64,000 nucleotides of DNA from Sclerurus mexicanus (Eukaryota > Chordata > Aves > Passeriformes > Furnariidae), in NCBI GenBank assembly GCA_013396755.1, contig VWZF01001696.1:496001-560000 (forward strand). The letters are read 5' to 3'. Made by a program: the position numbers and the translations under genes. Positions 40,775-52,140 of this stretch are shown here, piece by piece (positions within the stretch are counted from its first letter, which is position 1; each line of letters opens with the position of its first letter). The notes below the pieces were generated by a model. The model did not search any database. It was not told the origin of the DNA and worked only from the letters and a program-made list of their open reading frames with translations.

Positions 40775-43148
40775 TGCTTGAAAGTTTAACTCAAGCAAAA
40801 GCATCTTGGTACTGAATGAGAAATGATAGGCAAGATGGAAATAGGCTGTCAAAGTCTTTGAAGGTGAAGATAAGCCATTAATGTTTTATGCAGTAGAAAA
40901 GCAGATTCATCAGAGGAATACAAAGAGAGAGGTAAAATAAATTAAGTTATATTTGTTGCAGAATTGTGATTAGACTATCAGCAGGACAGGCTTGCACTGG
41001 CAAGAAAAGAAATTGAGGGATGAGATGTTGATAGCTGAATGTTTAAGCTGGATGACTATGAAATTTGGTGTGTTGTTTTGGGGCTTTTTTTTTGGTCTGT
41101 TTTGTTGTGTTTTGTTTTGGTTTTAATTTGCAAAATTAGTCTCACAACATATATGACATTTTAGGTGAAGGTCTAAATAGGTATGAGTCCAGTGTGTAGC
41201 ACAGTGGTTATTGGTCCCGAAGGAAAGCAGAATGGAGAAGGTGGTAAGGTTTGCTGGAGGTACAAGAAAATCTCTGTTTCAGTGTATGAAGTTTGATGTC
41301 ACCCGTGACAGGAGTCAGTAATCTATGTCAAACGCTTCAGTCTGGACAGAAGAAGACAAATGTGAGGTAGAGAGACTGATCTGTGGATTTACAAGCATTG
41401 TGAGATTTGTGTTTGTGCCGATAAAACGGGGAGGAAGAATAGATCTTGGCATGTGGAGGAGAAAGGAATGCCCAGTGGGAGTCAGGTGAGGTGAAAAATG
41501 TCATGGGTGGCAGGTGAAGACGGAGTTGAGAGAGTAATAGAATTGATCCATGGTTGTGTATTGAGTGAACAATGAGTAGACAATGAAGAAACCTTCAGGT
41601 CAGGTAAAAATCTGAGGTTTTGAGGAATATTTGTTGTTTTTATAATAGAATATATACCATGCTCTAATATATGTTGTATATAATAGTTATTTTGATATAT
41701 ATTTTTTTAAATGTGTGGGAGGGAGAGATGAGGCCTACAGGAAATGTGAATAGGGAAAGGTCAAATGAGTGGTAAGTAAAGTCACAGAAAAGGGACAAGC
41801 TGGACAATAGGTAACAGCAAAGGAGCTAGAAGCCGACAGCTTGCACAGGAGAAAGTAAGGATATGGAAGCCATTAACTCTTTCAATTGCAGTCCTTTGAT
41901 TAATGTTTGCATTTATCTTAAAGAAATATGGCTTTTTTTTTGCTCTAAAGATTAGTTGATGAACTATGTTCCTACCTGTTTCACAGCTTACAGAGAACCA
42001 CATCTTGCTTGTCTTGGGCAAGCATTTTTTTACAAAAAAATACCATAGTTTACTCTTAAAACAGCAGTTCACACTAAATAAAAAAGCACAGTATTAGCAA
42101 GAATAAAGAAATATTAGCATCCAAATTCGCTCAGAAGTCCAATATTTTGCAATATGAGTACATTCAGCAGTTATTTGATCTTTATAAAATAACCAAACCA
42201 AGTATTATCCATGCTAAAAAGCAGCATACCCCAAAAATAAAAATAAATACTTGGGAGCTGGAAGAGTTAGATATGTTTATTTACTATTCAACCTTAATTT
42301 GTCCTATTTGTGCAGAGGGTATAAATTTTGATAATGAATTTATATATCCTGTGATGATCCATGAACTACCAGAAAATATATTTAGACTTCTCCACTCAAC
42401 TTCAGCTGTTCTTCTGGTCGACATCTGCTGGATGCCCCATAAACTCCTTATTTCCCTTTACTCAGACAAAGCTATGCACAGCAACTTGCTAAAGTTGCCT
42501 GTCTTTTTGTTGTTGTTTAAAGCATCTATTCCCAAAAGCCATGACAAGCTGACAGCTCTTCCCAGCTGAGGTGCTAGGGTTGAGGCAAAAAGCTAGGTGC
42601 CACACTGGGGACACCTCTGTGACATTAGCACCTGCAGTGCTGGCAGACCGGCATCCGGTGAGACTGAGCTAATTCCAGCTTTATGGAGCAGCCAAACAGT
42701 GTTTTCAGGTCACGGCTTCAATGCCACTGCTTAAAGTTTGGCAACAGGTTTTTAGATGTAGCTGTTTCCCTCCTGGGCATACTAAATATTGCTGTTTGCA
42801 TTTTTTAAATTTATTTATCATTAAAAAAAAAAAGAAAAAAGAATGCTCAGAACAGAACTTGGTAAGAGCCCCACTTATCTGATAGAAAAATTTGTCTGAG
42901 CTCTGTGTGATGATGTGTTTGTGTGGCATGGGTGAACAGGACAAAATCCTGCATTTTACTAAGCTTTTTTCATACATGCAGTAGCTACTGGTGGATATTT
43001 ACTTAAGGCTATGCCATTTAGAAGGTGGTACTTTTTCTCCTAACATGAACTCATGACAGGGTATAATATTTTTATAACATTACATCAGGTGTAATTTCAA
43101 GACGGAATCATTTGAGTTGGCCCGGGAGAGCGCAAATGCGATCTGCAG

Positions 43149-43161
43149 TGCCCTCTGCTGG
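43149..43161 (-). promoter_or_regulatory. CTCF-like motif
   Basis: The - strand reads CCAGCAGAGGGCA, which fits the CTCF core CCASYAGRKGGCA at every position. The preceding 60 bp is locally CpG-bearing (GACGG, CCCGGG, AGCGC, ATGCGA) within AT-rich intron. Binding is not shown by sequence alone. Confidence 0.5.
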
Positions 43162-45853
43162 ATTTCTAAGGAAGTAGAAAGTATAGTTCCACACTCCATT
43201 TAAAAGTAATTTTAAATTGAACTGTGCATTAAAGAGACCCGAATCTTTGTCATTTTTATAAATATGTGCATACAGAGCATAAATATACAACTTAATTATT
43301 TTGTAAATTTTTACTCGTCAACATATAGGTGCAAATATTTCAGATAGGTTATTTAAAACAGCAAAATAGGAATTTATAAAACAGCAAAAAAAGCAATAAT
43401 ATAGTGTGTTAAAAAAATTACATTCTTGGATTGTAATTTTAATATCCATTTAGTAGCGGTGACTGCAGAGTAAAGGTATGTCTTGGTCCATTTCCACAGA
43501 ACCCAGCAAGATAACTTCTGTGTGGTTTGATATGACATTTTCTGATCAGTCAATACTATAAATGGCCTCAGTGTCCATTGTCTGTCCTCCTAATCAGCAT
43601 GCTGTCTGCAAGGTTTGTGTAAGATATTTATCACATGAGTTTTCTCCAAGGCTTGCAGTTTTTGATACATATATGAAGACATCAGTAAAGCTTTGCAGAA
43701 TTGCCTATCGGTAGGTTTTTTACTAGTTAACACTGTCAAAGTAAAATAGTGAATATTAAAATGAAAATATGGAACACATGACACATAGCTAAAGCATGTT
43801 TTCTTTTGTGAAATGCCTTTGAAAAAAAAAGGGAGGAGGAAGCCACCATAGCTTCTTTGGGAAAAGACCTCTAGAAATCTTATATATTGAGTTATATGTA
43901 TACCGTAAAAGTGAACAGATTAAGTCTTTCACTGTACACATAAAAACTGTGTATTGGTTTTTGTGCACTATGAGTAGTGGTGCCAACCTCTCATGTATGT
44001 GGGGTAAGGTGTGTAGGCTGATGTGCCTCTTCAAGTGGCTCAGTCTCTTTCAGAATTTTGGCAACAGAAGATTTTGGTTTAGTCATTAGAGATCTTATGT
44101 GCCCAAAGATTCTCCCGTAGTATGATCTTTTTCTTGATCATACATAAATGCCACGCATGTGATTGTGAAATAGCAGGCACCCTCCTCAGGCAAGCTTATG
44201 CAGATGCAGCTGTTCCGTTGAGTGGTGCGAGGTCTGCACAAGTGAAGGGTGGCAATAGTGTTGTTGGAGTAAGCTTGTCCTTCAAGTGCCATTGACCTTA
44301 ATAGTAGAATCTCGTGAATTATAGGCTGCATGATGAAAAATCGTATGGCTATATGCATACATTCCTCTTACATAATAGCCTGGTTGCTCTTCCTGTCAGA
44401 GGGGAATGAATTGATATCTGCCTCAAGGGTCTGCCAAACCATTATATCATATGCTGTTATTGTGTTTAGCCTAACCTTTAGGTGCTTGTGTGCATTAAGG
44501 AATTTTTAATATATTTACATTGTCCTTGCATCTGATGAAAATTTGCTCTATAGCCTGTAAGTTAAGGAGCAAACTTGAAAAACACCCATCTGTATTTTAG
44601 TTCTTGCTTAATAATTAATATACTTCTGTATAAGGCAAAACTGTTGAGAGGGATTTGCTGCTGCTGTTATAGAATAGCCAGAGATCCAGCTGTTTCCTCA
44701 AAAAGGTAGGAAAGGTGGTTAAAAAAGAACTAATTGAACCAGACCTGCTGTGAGCTGGGTAAGATTCTTCTCTCTGAAATCTGCAGTCATTTTCCCCTAT
44801 TCTATAAAAGGTTAGAGTTTTCTCAGTACTGCTGTGCATGACTTGCAAGAAAAAGGTTTTCAACCCCTCATGGTAAAAATGGCCTTAAATGGATGCAGAA
44901 ATCAACAAATTTGTAAATAAATGACATATATTTATATTTATAAAGAACTGAAATCTCATCTCGCTTAAGTTTTACCTAGTTGCTATGTTCATCTACCCCT
45001 TGGTGCACACAGAAGGACAAAACATCATTGTATTAATACACTTCCTTAGCTTCATGAGACAGAAAAAATTCAAATGTAGATGGTCTAACTGGAAAAGAAC
45101 AGGAGGAGGGGCAGTGCTTGATGTTATCTTGCCTTTTCATGTTAGTGAACAGCCAGGGATTTTGGTTTTGCTTTAGTGGAGAACTGAATTTGGTTTCCAT
45201 GGTTCCATTTTTTAATTGAATATTTGGTGTAATAAGAAATTTACCTACAGACCTCTCCATTATTTAATAGCAGTCTTTAAGCTGACTTTTATACAAATTC
45301 CTGAATGTCTTTAGTTGCTTCTATGCATAAGTGACTAGCTGTGTAAAATAAGCTAATTCATATGTGTAATCCAGTTATATGGCCAAAAGTATTAAGTGTC
45401 TCCAAGTATTTTGCCTAATTCTTTGACCTACTTTTCTCATCTTACTCAATACTGCGAAGGCTTTTAAAGCAGGTTAGTAAAAAATAAGACAAAAAAACTC
45501 CCTTTGCTACTCGTGACAATTTTTTTATTAGAATAAAGCATTAAGTATAATGCATCATGTTTGTAGTGATGGAGAATAGATTATCTGGCTGCTTAGCTTT
45601 TGCTGTTGCTGCGTTTTCACTAGAATGTACCCATGTGAAGTCACTGGTTTTTAGCGTGACAGCTGGTTGATTTATGTAGTTACAAGCATTGATATTCCTG
45701 TCCAACTCAATTATGTGTATTTTACCATGAATCCTGTGTTGTCATTTTTTAGGCTTGAATATCATGTTAAAGTAAAAATATCCACTTCACCAAAACAGCG
45801 TTTCATACAAAGAACACTGATTACTCACATCTTAAAAGTCCGGACAAGTGCAC

Positions 45854-45869
45854 CACACACACACACACA
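45854..45869. repeat. (CA)8 microsatellite
   Basis: Sixteen bases of uninterrupted CA dinucleotide repeat. Confidence 0.9.
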
Positions 45870-46555
45870 AAAGCCCACAGATTTATGAAATTGTGTCACT
45901 AAAAATCTGTTGGTTAAATGGTGTGAGTCTCAGTGCTAATTAAAGGAGTGGGTAGTTCAAAGTAGGTAGTGGAGATAAAGGACATCACCAAGACCTCTAC
46001 AGACAACACAGCTACTGTTCCCATTTATTGAACTAAAGATTCCCTGTTTCTGTTAATAATCTGTGTAGCTGCTCATGAATTTTTAAGTGTTATGCATGAA
46101 GATGTAGATTTGAAGCAACATCTGGAAAAGTGAGTAAAAAGCCTGAGTTCCACACAGCATGGTGAAGAAACCAAGTTGTCCATGTGCCCTGATGGACTCT
46201 CCCTCTTGGGCTGTCTGAAGTCTTTGCTCAAGCTCATGACTATGAAGGTCAGGAGTTGTAGTGCTGGTCTGGTGCATCTACAGAAATGTTTCTTTCTTGC
46301 ATTATTTGATTACTAATAAAGTAGTTATTAAGTAAGTAAGAGCTAAAATATGATCCTTTTAGATTAAACTTCAGGATGGAGTAAACTAAGCTTCATGTCA
46401 GCTGAGCTTGTTGCTGCTTCAAAAAGGACGATCCTGCCCTTTACTGGTTCCTTTACTTTCTGGCTTCAGGAGCTTATATCCTACCTACCTCCTAGGCTAC
46501 TAGGTCTCCGGTTCCTGCTCAGAGCAGAGCAAATGTGGAAGCAAAAAGGGAATTT

Positions 46556-46575
46556 TTTGGTTTGGTTTGGTTTGG
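46556..46575. repeat. (TTTGG)4 microsatellite
   Basis: Four perfect tandem copies of TTTGG. Confidence 0.9.
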
Positions 46576-46846
46576 TAGAAGAATTAATTTTCTGTTTATT
46601 CACGTTCCTGGGTTAGCTCACTGAGAGTGATCTGGTGAACCTCGAATTTGGTGCCTAAGGAGCAGTCACTGTATGCAGCCAGGATCATCAGGGGAGGAGC
46701 TGATTGCCTCTTTTGGAAGTGCGTGGACCTTTAGCTGGCTCCCCTCTGAAATGTCATCTTGTCAGGAAAATCTCATAAAAACAAACCGGAGAACATTTTT
46801 CTCCTCAGGGATAATATAATAATGATAAGAAAATTTTATCACTAAG

Positions 46847-46884
46847 ATGATGATAATGATGATATTGTTGTTGTTATTATTATT
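46847..46884. repeat. Compound trinucleotide repeat (GAT/TTG/TTA)
   Basis: A run of GATGATGATAATGATGAT is followed by TTG and TTA triplets; the whole is an imperfect trinucleotide microsatellite. Confidence 0.8.
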
Positions 46885-47704
46885 CCTCCTGAGTTATAGG
46901 AGGGGAAGTGAAGGCTAGAGGGATGAGTTCTATTCTCTGAGCTGTTGACTAGGAGCTGGGTCTTTGGTGTAGCAGCATGCTTAGCCAATTGGTGGGCATA
47001 GTGTCCGGGTGTTTGTTATTTGGGGCAGCTGGAGGAGAAGTGGTACTTCTTTAAACACCAGTCATCTTAGGAATCTCTGTACCTGCTAATACTTCTATAT
47101 ATTCCTACAGCTAAGCTGGAAGAAATGTCTGTCACAAGGGATAGCAAACCCTAAGTAGTTTCCCATACTTAAGAAGAGAAAACACAGCAGATTGTTAATA
47201 CGTAGATTTGAAATAAAAAAAAAAAAGATGTTCTCGTATTCTTCTAAGGTCAGTATGATTGTAGGCCATGCTGTGATATATGTGTTTGTAATTTAGATCT
47301 TGAAAACACTGTAACTGAAGACTGATTTACTTATTTTTATTACACCTGCTGTATAAATAAAGTTGGTTATAAAGCAATGCAAATTTCCTCAGGCAAATAT
47401 TTGTTTTATTCAGTAAATGGTAGACAATTTTGTTTAGTACTACTATGCATTTGGATCAATTTCTGGTCAAGTGAAATGATTTGCTTTTGATCTTTGAAGT
47501 CAAGCTATAAGAATAAAAATGTCTATTATTTTTTTCCTTTGGATTGCCCTATATAATCTTCCAGAGTGTATTTGATATGAGGTACATTTAGTATTGTGAA
47601 CATGCCAAGAATATTAGGTAGAGTTGCAAAGTGAAAGAAAGAAATACACAGTAGTAGTCTTTCCTCCTATTCGTGCTATATAAACTTTTTTCTCATCTAT
47701 GCAG

Positions 47705-47918
47705 GAGGTTGCACCAACAATTTGAAAGCTATAAAGAGCAAGTAAGAAAGATAGGGGAAGAAGCCCGCCGTTACCAGGGAGAGCACAAGGATGATGCTCC
47801 AACATGTGGAATCTGTCATAAAACAAAGTTTGCAGATGGTTGTGGCCATTTATGCTCTTATTGCCGGACCAAGTTTTGTGCTCGATGTGGAGGTCGTGTC
47901 TCTCTGCGATCAAACAAT
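47705..47918 (+). CDS. RIMS1: RIMS1 internal exon: Rab-binding helix end and most of the RIM zinc finger
   Basis: This internal coding exon has 214 nt: one base completing a split codon, then 71 codons starting RLHQQFESYK and ending VSLRSNN. It matches the N-terminal RIM domain of RIMS1. By family knowledge this domain sits at the presynaptic active zone, where the helix binds Rab3/Rab27 and the zinc finger binds the Munc13 C2A domain, linking vesicles to the priming machinery. Within the 71 residues, cysteine pairs are visible at 34/37 (CGIC), 50/53 (CSYC) and 58/61 (CARC); Cys46 is extra. The fourth pair must come from a later exon. The acceptor is a pyrimidine-rich stretch ending TATGCAG, and the donor AAT|GTAAGT is strong. 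The in-frame ATG at 47673 lies in the intron and is not the start. The HKDD segment and the EDKV microexon downstream favour RIMS1 over RIMS2. The split-codon boundary at 47705 is inferred; a start at 47708 is possible but less likely. Confidence 0.95.
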
Positions 47919-49569
47919 GTAAGTTTCTGATGTGCACTCTTAAGAAAAACCCTCCTTGACATTATCATGCTGCAGATTGTTCACCTTACGTTTGGCATTT
48001 CATGCTTCCTTTTAGTTAAGTGTCTCATGCATTGCTTCATTATGAGGTGTGCGTAAAGTAAAATAATGTATTTAATTATTATGGAGATACTTGGATTCAC
48101 AGAGTAAATTAAAACAAAAAAGAATAATAGTGTATAGTTCTACTGAGTGATGGCTTGAAAAAATCATACTTGTTTTTCTTAGAATGAAGGAAGAAGCCCT
48201 TTTGCTCAGATACAACTCCACAATAACTTTTTATTGAACTCTTATTTAATTTTAGATATTTTTGTTTATTTTTGTAGAGCTTTTCATATAATTTTATAGA
48301 TTTCTTTTACATAAAATCACTCAATTTTTGGTTAGAAAAAAACCCTAACCGCTTTTCTTAGTGCAGCGAAAGCGTTACCATTTATTTTAAATTTATTTAT
48401 AAAATAAACTAAAGATTAATCTGGGTTATCTCACTTTCAGGCAGGTGACTAAATCTTTCTCCCTCTGATCTGCATACAGTTAGCTGCAGTAGCTGTCCAC
48501 GAAGCTGGAGGGTATGTGAGATTACCCTCTGTTCAGTCAGTCCCTTACAAGGCTCTGGCTACTCACTTGTACATGAGCGGTAAGATCTAAATTTGGAAGA
48601 CCATTATCCAGTAATTATTTTTGTCTGATTATCTAGGACTGTGGTGTGTTATAAAACATCCTTCTGTTACGTGAATAGTTTTGTTATCTGGCATGAGATG
48701 AAGTAACTTTCACATATGGCTTTAAGATGTCAGGCTTTTGAAGGTGAAATTTGTCAATGCTCTTGATATCAACACAAATTCAGTTAAAAGTGAACACAGA
48801 TTTTATAGCAGATAATCATGTTCACAAGGGAACTAGTTTATAACCTTTTCACTTTCTTTAAGATAAACATCAGCTGAGTAGGCCTTCTGAAATTTCATGT
48901 AAACCAAAAATAACCCCTCAAAAAATGCATTTCATGCTTATCTTGGAAGTTTTCCATAGCCTTGATGTACTTATGAGTCCATTAAATTAGATTCAAATTC
49001 TGAAAAAAAAGCTACATAGGTGAATTGAACAAAAATTTGCATAACCATATGCTAAAATTTCCAATGGTCATATATTAGTATAAATAGATGCATTACATTG
49101 CATCACCTGCAGGTGGTGTCATTAGAGCAAGTCTCTGAAAATATAGTTTACTTTGATATATTACATTATACTATTAATTAGGGTGCATGTGATACAGCTT
49201 ATCTTTACTCAGAAAAAAAATTTTTATATGGTTTAATTATTTTTCACCCACTGTTTGGAGTCACAGAAGTTGAAGAGTGTCCATTCATTTGTAACTTGCC
49301 TTTTGTTTGTTATATTGCTTACGCTTCTTTGGGTCAGGGTGGGAAAACATGTTTACAACATATGCAGTAATGTCATCTTTTTATTTAAAGCTTTTTAAAA
49401 AAAATTTTATGTTTTTATCTCTTCATAGAGAGTTATTAGAATTGCATTTCTTTGAAATTAAGAATTGCATTTCCTTGAAATCTGTCTATTAATACTTGCC
49501 TATTTTATTCTTTTCTCTTCTTTTTTTCTTTTCTCTTTTTATTCTGCTTCCTTGGATGCTTTCCCAAAG
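47919..49569 (+). other. RIMS1: RIMS1 intron between zinc-finger exon and microexon
   Basis: This 1651-bp intron begins GTAAGT and ends CCCAAAG. It is AT-rich and contains no recognisable transposon. Apart from the splice-site region upstream of the microexon, I see no other feature in it. Confidence 0.85.
49463..49569 (+). promoter_or_regulatory. Extended 3' splice-site region of the microexon
   Basis: No AG dinucleotide occurs from 49463 to 49567, a 105-nt AG exclusion zone ending at the acceptor AG (49568-49569). Inside it lie a branch-point-like CTATTAAT near 49486-49493, an uninterrupted 33-nt pyrimidine run at 49508-49540 rich in UCUU/CUCUU words (PTBP1-type sites), and UGC motifs at 49545-49547 and 49557-49559. 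UGC between the pyrimidine tract and the acceptor is the known signature of SRRM4 (nSR100)-activated neural microexons. PTBP1 repression outside neurons with SRRM4 activation inside neurons is the likely regulation; this is inferred from motifs only. Confidence 0.75.
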
Positions 49570-49581
49570 GAGGACAAAGTG
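49570..49581 (+). CDS. RIMS1: RIMS1 12-nt microexon (Glu-Asp-Lys-Val)
   Basis: The sequence CCCAAAG|GAGGACAAAGTG|GTTAGA reads as a 12-nt, frame-preserving exon in phase with the preceding one, which ends on a complete Asn codon. It encodes EDKV. Known RIMS1 proteins carry exactly these residues between RSNN and VMWVC, whereas RIMS2 reads RSNK-VMWVC with no such insert. The residues fall in the loop between the third zinc-binding cysteine pair (CARC, previous exon) and the fourth (CNLC, not in the window). Inclusion or skipping would therefore change loop length without breaking the frame. The donor GTG|GTTAGA is weak. An alternative GT two bases earlier would give a 9-nt EDK exon, but the RIMS2 comparison favours 12 nt. 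Alternative use is inferred from architecture, not observed. Confidence 0.88.
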
Positions 49582-51839
49582 GTTAGAATACATGCTTTTT
49601 ATAATTTATTATTATAATGTTGTTAGCTAACTGGGATACATATTAATGTGAAAAACTGAACTGAAATTTTAAAATCATCCACAGGGGAGGGGGGAAGAAC
49701 AGGAATCAATCCTAACACCCAGGCCCTGCCCATCCTTAGCTGAACATAGGCTTTAAAGATAGATCAACAAGGAAACCTAAGACTGTTGTCAAAATTATGA
49801 TAATAAAAGAAATCAAGAACTAAGAATTATTTAGGATTTATAGGCTACAAAGTAGAGGAGGCAATAAAGAGTAGTAAAATTTTATTTCATCAAAAAGTCT
49901 TTAGTTAACAATTTTGACTTCTTGCATGCAAGGTCCTTCCATCAGCTTCAGGAAATCCAATTTAGTATTTTAATTGCAGTTTTACATTGTTTTACATGGT
50001 TTGCTGTGTCACTTCTAGCTGCAGCAGAAACTCAGGGATTCTTGCAAAATCAACTTTTTGATTTACATTTTAATTAACATGTATAGGCAAAGTATAAACT
50101 GGACATAAGTGTAAGACATAAGAGCAAGGTGGAGGCAGTCCTTTTCAAAAGTCTGCAGAACTTTTAGGATGAAGTACAGGCATATTCACCACTAATGCCT
50201 GTGCCTTATCTGAAATTGGGGAGGGTAGTTCCCTGTTCAGCCCTGCACCCTGTGCATGGCAAAAGGGTGGCAGTGCTTGAGCAGAACAGTGCATATCCAT
50301 TACCACCTCTTGTTGGGCAGCTCTGCAAAAGGTGGTATTCCAGATTTTAACTTGGAGAATTAAGTCGTGGGAATTAGCCAGCTTCATTGTCACCTCAGCT
50401 GAAACAAGTGTAAAGTCATTACAATCCAATGTGGTTTTTGACGTGCATGAGGAAGTTATGCTTGTATTATGGGGTGGTGCTATGCCCCAATTTATATAAG
50501 AGCATAGCTGTAATCTGAAATTTAGTACTGTCCAGCACCCAGAGAAAATTATTTCTGTCACACCATCTTATTGCAGGAGGTTTTTTCTATGGCAGTAGTG
50601 TTCTGAGAGAATGGTTGTTTTTCTAGTGGCTATGAAGTAGAACTCGATACAGCTTCTTCCCCTGTTTTCTGTGTGGTACTCTGAATAAAGTGCTGAAATA
50701 ATCTAGGAGTTCCAGATCTCTTCCGTTCTGTTCATCTAAATGGCTTAGGATAGTGTGAGAGAAGTTGCAGCTTGATACTGATTTCTTATTAAAGCAGTGC
50801 ATCATTGATGCATACCCTGGGGTGTATTAAAACACTAGTGCACTTGCAACAGAGGCTTCTTTAGGGTCAGAAACAGCAAAGCTCTCAAGTGCCCTAAGTG
50901 CCACCTAGGTTTTGGAAAGCAGTTCAGGTGAACCTCGCCTGACCTCCTTATGTACTTGAGTTTGGAGTTCAGTTTGGAACAAAAACTTTGCTACATAACT
51001 GAAATTGTGATAGAGCCTGCATGCAGAAGGGACTGTGGCTTTGATGAGAGGACAGTTTAGGTGTACATCTTTGAAAAATGTCATTTGGGATCCAGAAAAC
51101 AGACTCCATTGCACTAATATGCTCTAAAGATGTGTTCTGAAGACATACCTGACTCATTTGGATTGTTCTAAGTTCACTTAAATACATCCTTGTTATTTGC
51201 ACTTGTCTTGGTTTAGGTTTTGCTCTGCTGAACTCCAAGCTTCCATATGCGAATAAAATACCCTAATAATAACGTATGTGCAAATATCTTCTATATGGTG
51301 TGTTGAAGCTGAGCTACATCTCTTTAACAGCTGAAAAGTTAATGGTAGTCAGAGAGAGAGTAGCCAATAATTAGTTCCAATTGTGTGAGGAACATGGGGA
51401 ACACTTCTGTAAAGTACCATTGCTTTAGCAGTGCCTGTCTCTGAAAGCTAATGGAATATATATTAATTAGTTCAAAAATATTAATACATGCCTAGCAAAT
51501 AGTATGTTTTATAAGCAAAACAATTGACATAATTAATATAGAGCAATATGAGAAAAATATTATTTGTTACTTATTTCAGTGGCTCAACATTCCTGACTAA
51601 TGTATGTATTAGAGACAAACTATTCTCTGTCCATCGAGTTTCCTATCAGTAAAAACTTTTCCAACATATTTATCATTGTTCTCTTCTTGAGAATTATTAC
51701 CACAATAAATTACATTAATACAAAACACATGCACCAAATTCCTACTAGTTGGGGTGCATCATTTGGAAAGGATGATTAAGTGTTAATTGTGCCAAGCTTA
51801 GGAAAAATCAAATGTTATCCTGTATTCAAAGTATCTCCT

Positions 51840-52140
51840 GTAGAGTTGGAGAGTTAATGATCCCTCACCTGGGGCGTTGTATACCACGTGTTACCCATTT
51901 TTGACAAATACAAACTGTGATAGGCACAAAGGAAGTCAAACAAAGGATGATCTGAGAAATGTAGAGCTGTTCACGTGAGAGAAGGTTAAAGAGATTAGGG
52001 GGGCAAAAGCTAAAGCAATTAAAATTGCTGTCTAAAAGTATGGAATTGATGTGTAGAAATTTAAAACAATAACATTCAAACTAGAGAACAGTGAATACAT
52101 GAGACTGAATGGGTGTAACTTGACCCTGAACACTCCTGGC
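51840..52140 (+). other. Possible very old LINE-like stretch
   Basis: Words such as CTGAGAAATGTAGAGCTGTT and GAGAAGGTTAAAGAGATTAG resemble the tail of CR1/L2-class ORF2 ('ELFSLEK..KE.RG') in a purine-rich + strand context. No terminus or longer reading could be found. This is only a suggestion. Confidence 0.2.

Larger units (their letters stand above)
1..47704 (+). other. RIMS1: RIMS1 intron upstream of the zinc-finger exon (partial)
   Basis: The window opens inside this intron and no upstream RIMS1 exon was recognised in 47.7 kb. Human RIMS1 has an alternative 27-residue exon just before the zinc-finger exon (starting CVVRDMAKPA). I looked for its equivalent by eye and did not find it, but a diverged copy could be missed. 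The intron hosts CR1 copies, one solo LTR, a GC-rich block, low-complexity tracts and a CTCF-like motif, each listed separately. Confidence 0.85.
40775..47704. other. Intron upstream of the zinc-finger exon, mostly featureless
   Basis: Contains the CTCF-like motif at 43.15 kb and the simple repeats at 45.85, 46.56 and 46.85 kb. No transposon or further exon was recognised. The 140-codon frame at 42147-42569 is open but unrecognised. Confidence 0.5.

Noticed and set aside
42147..42569. 140-codon + strand open frame
   Set aside because: Composition follows the AT-rich background and no recognisable motif is present; treated as chance.
45854..45869. Direct repeats considered as a CRISPR or satellite array
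   Set aside because: These are short dinucleotide microsatellites in a vertebrate intron; no spaced repeat array exists anywhere in the window.
47673..47704. An ATG in frame with the zinc-finger exon as a protein start
   Set aside because: It lies in the pyrimidine-rich acceptor region; the exon begins after TATGCAG, and the known protein continues upstream from other exons.
47705..47918. Assignment to RIMS2 or rabphilin rather than RIMS1
   Set aside because: RIMS2 has KLHQQFEMYKEQVKKMGEE-type sequence and no EDKV insert; the residues here agree with RIMS1.
47614..47937. 107-codon - strand frame over the zinc-finger exon
   Set aside because: It is the antisense of a confidently identified RIMS1 exon.
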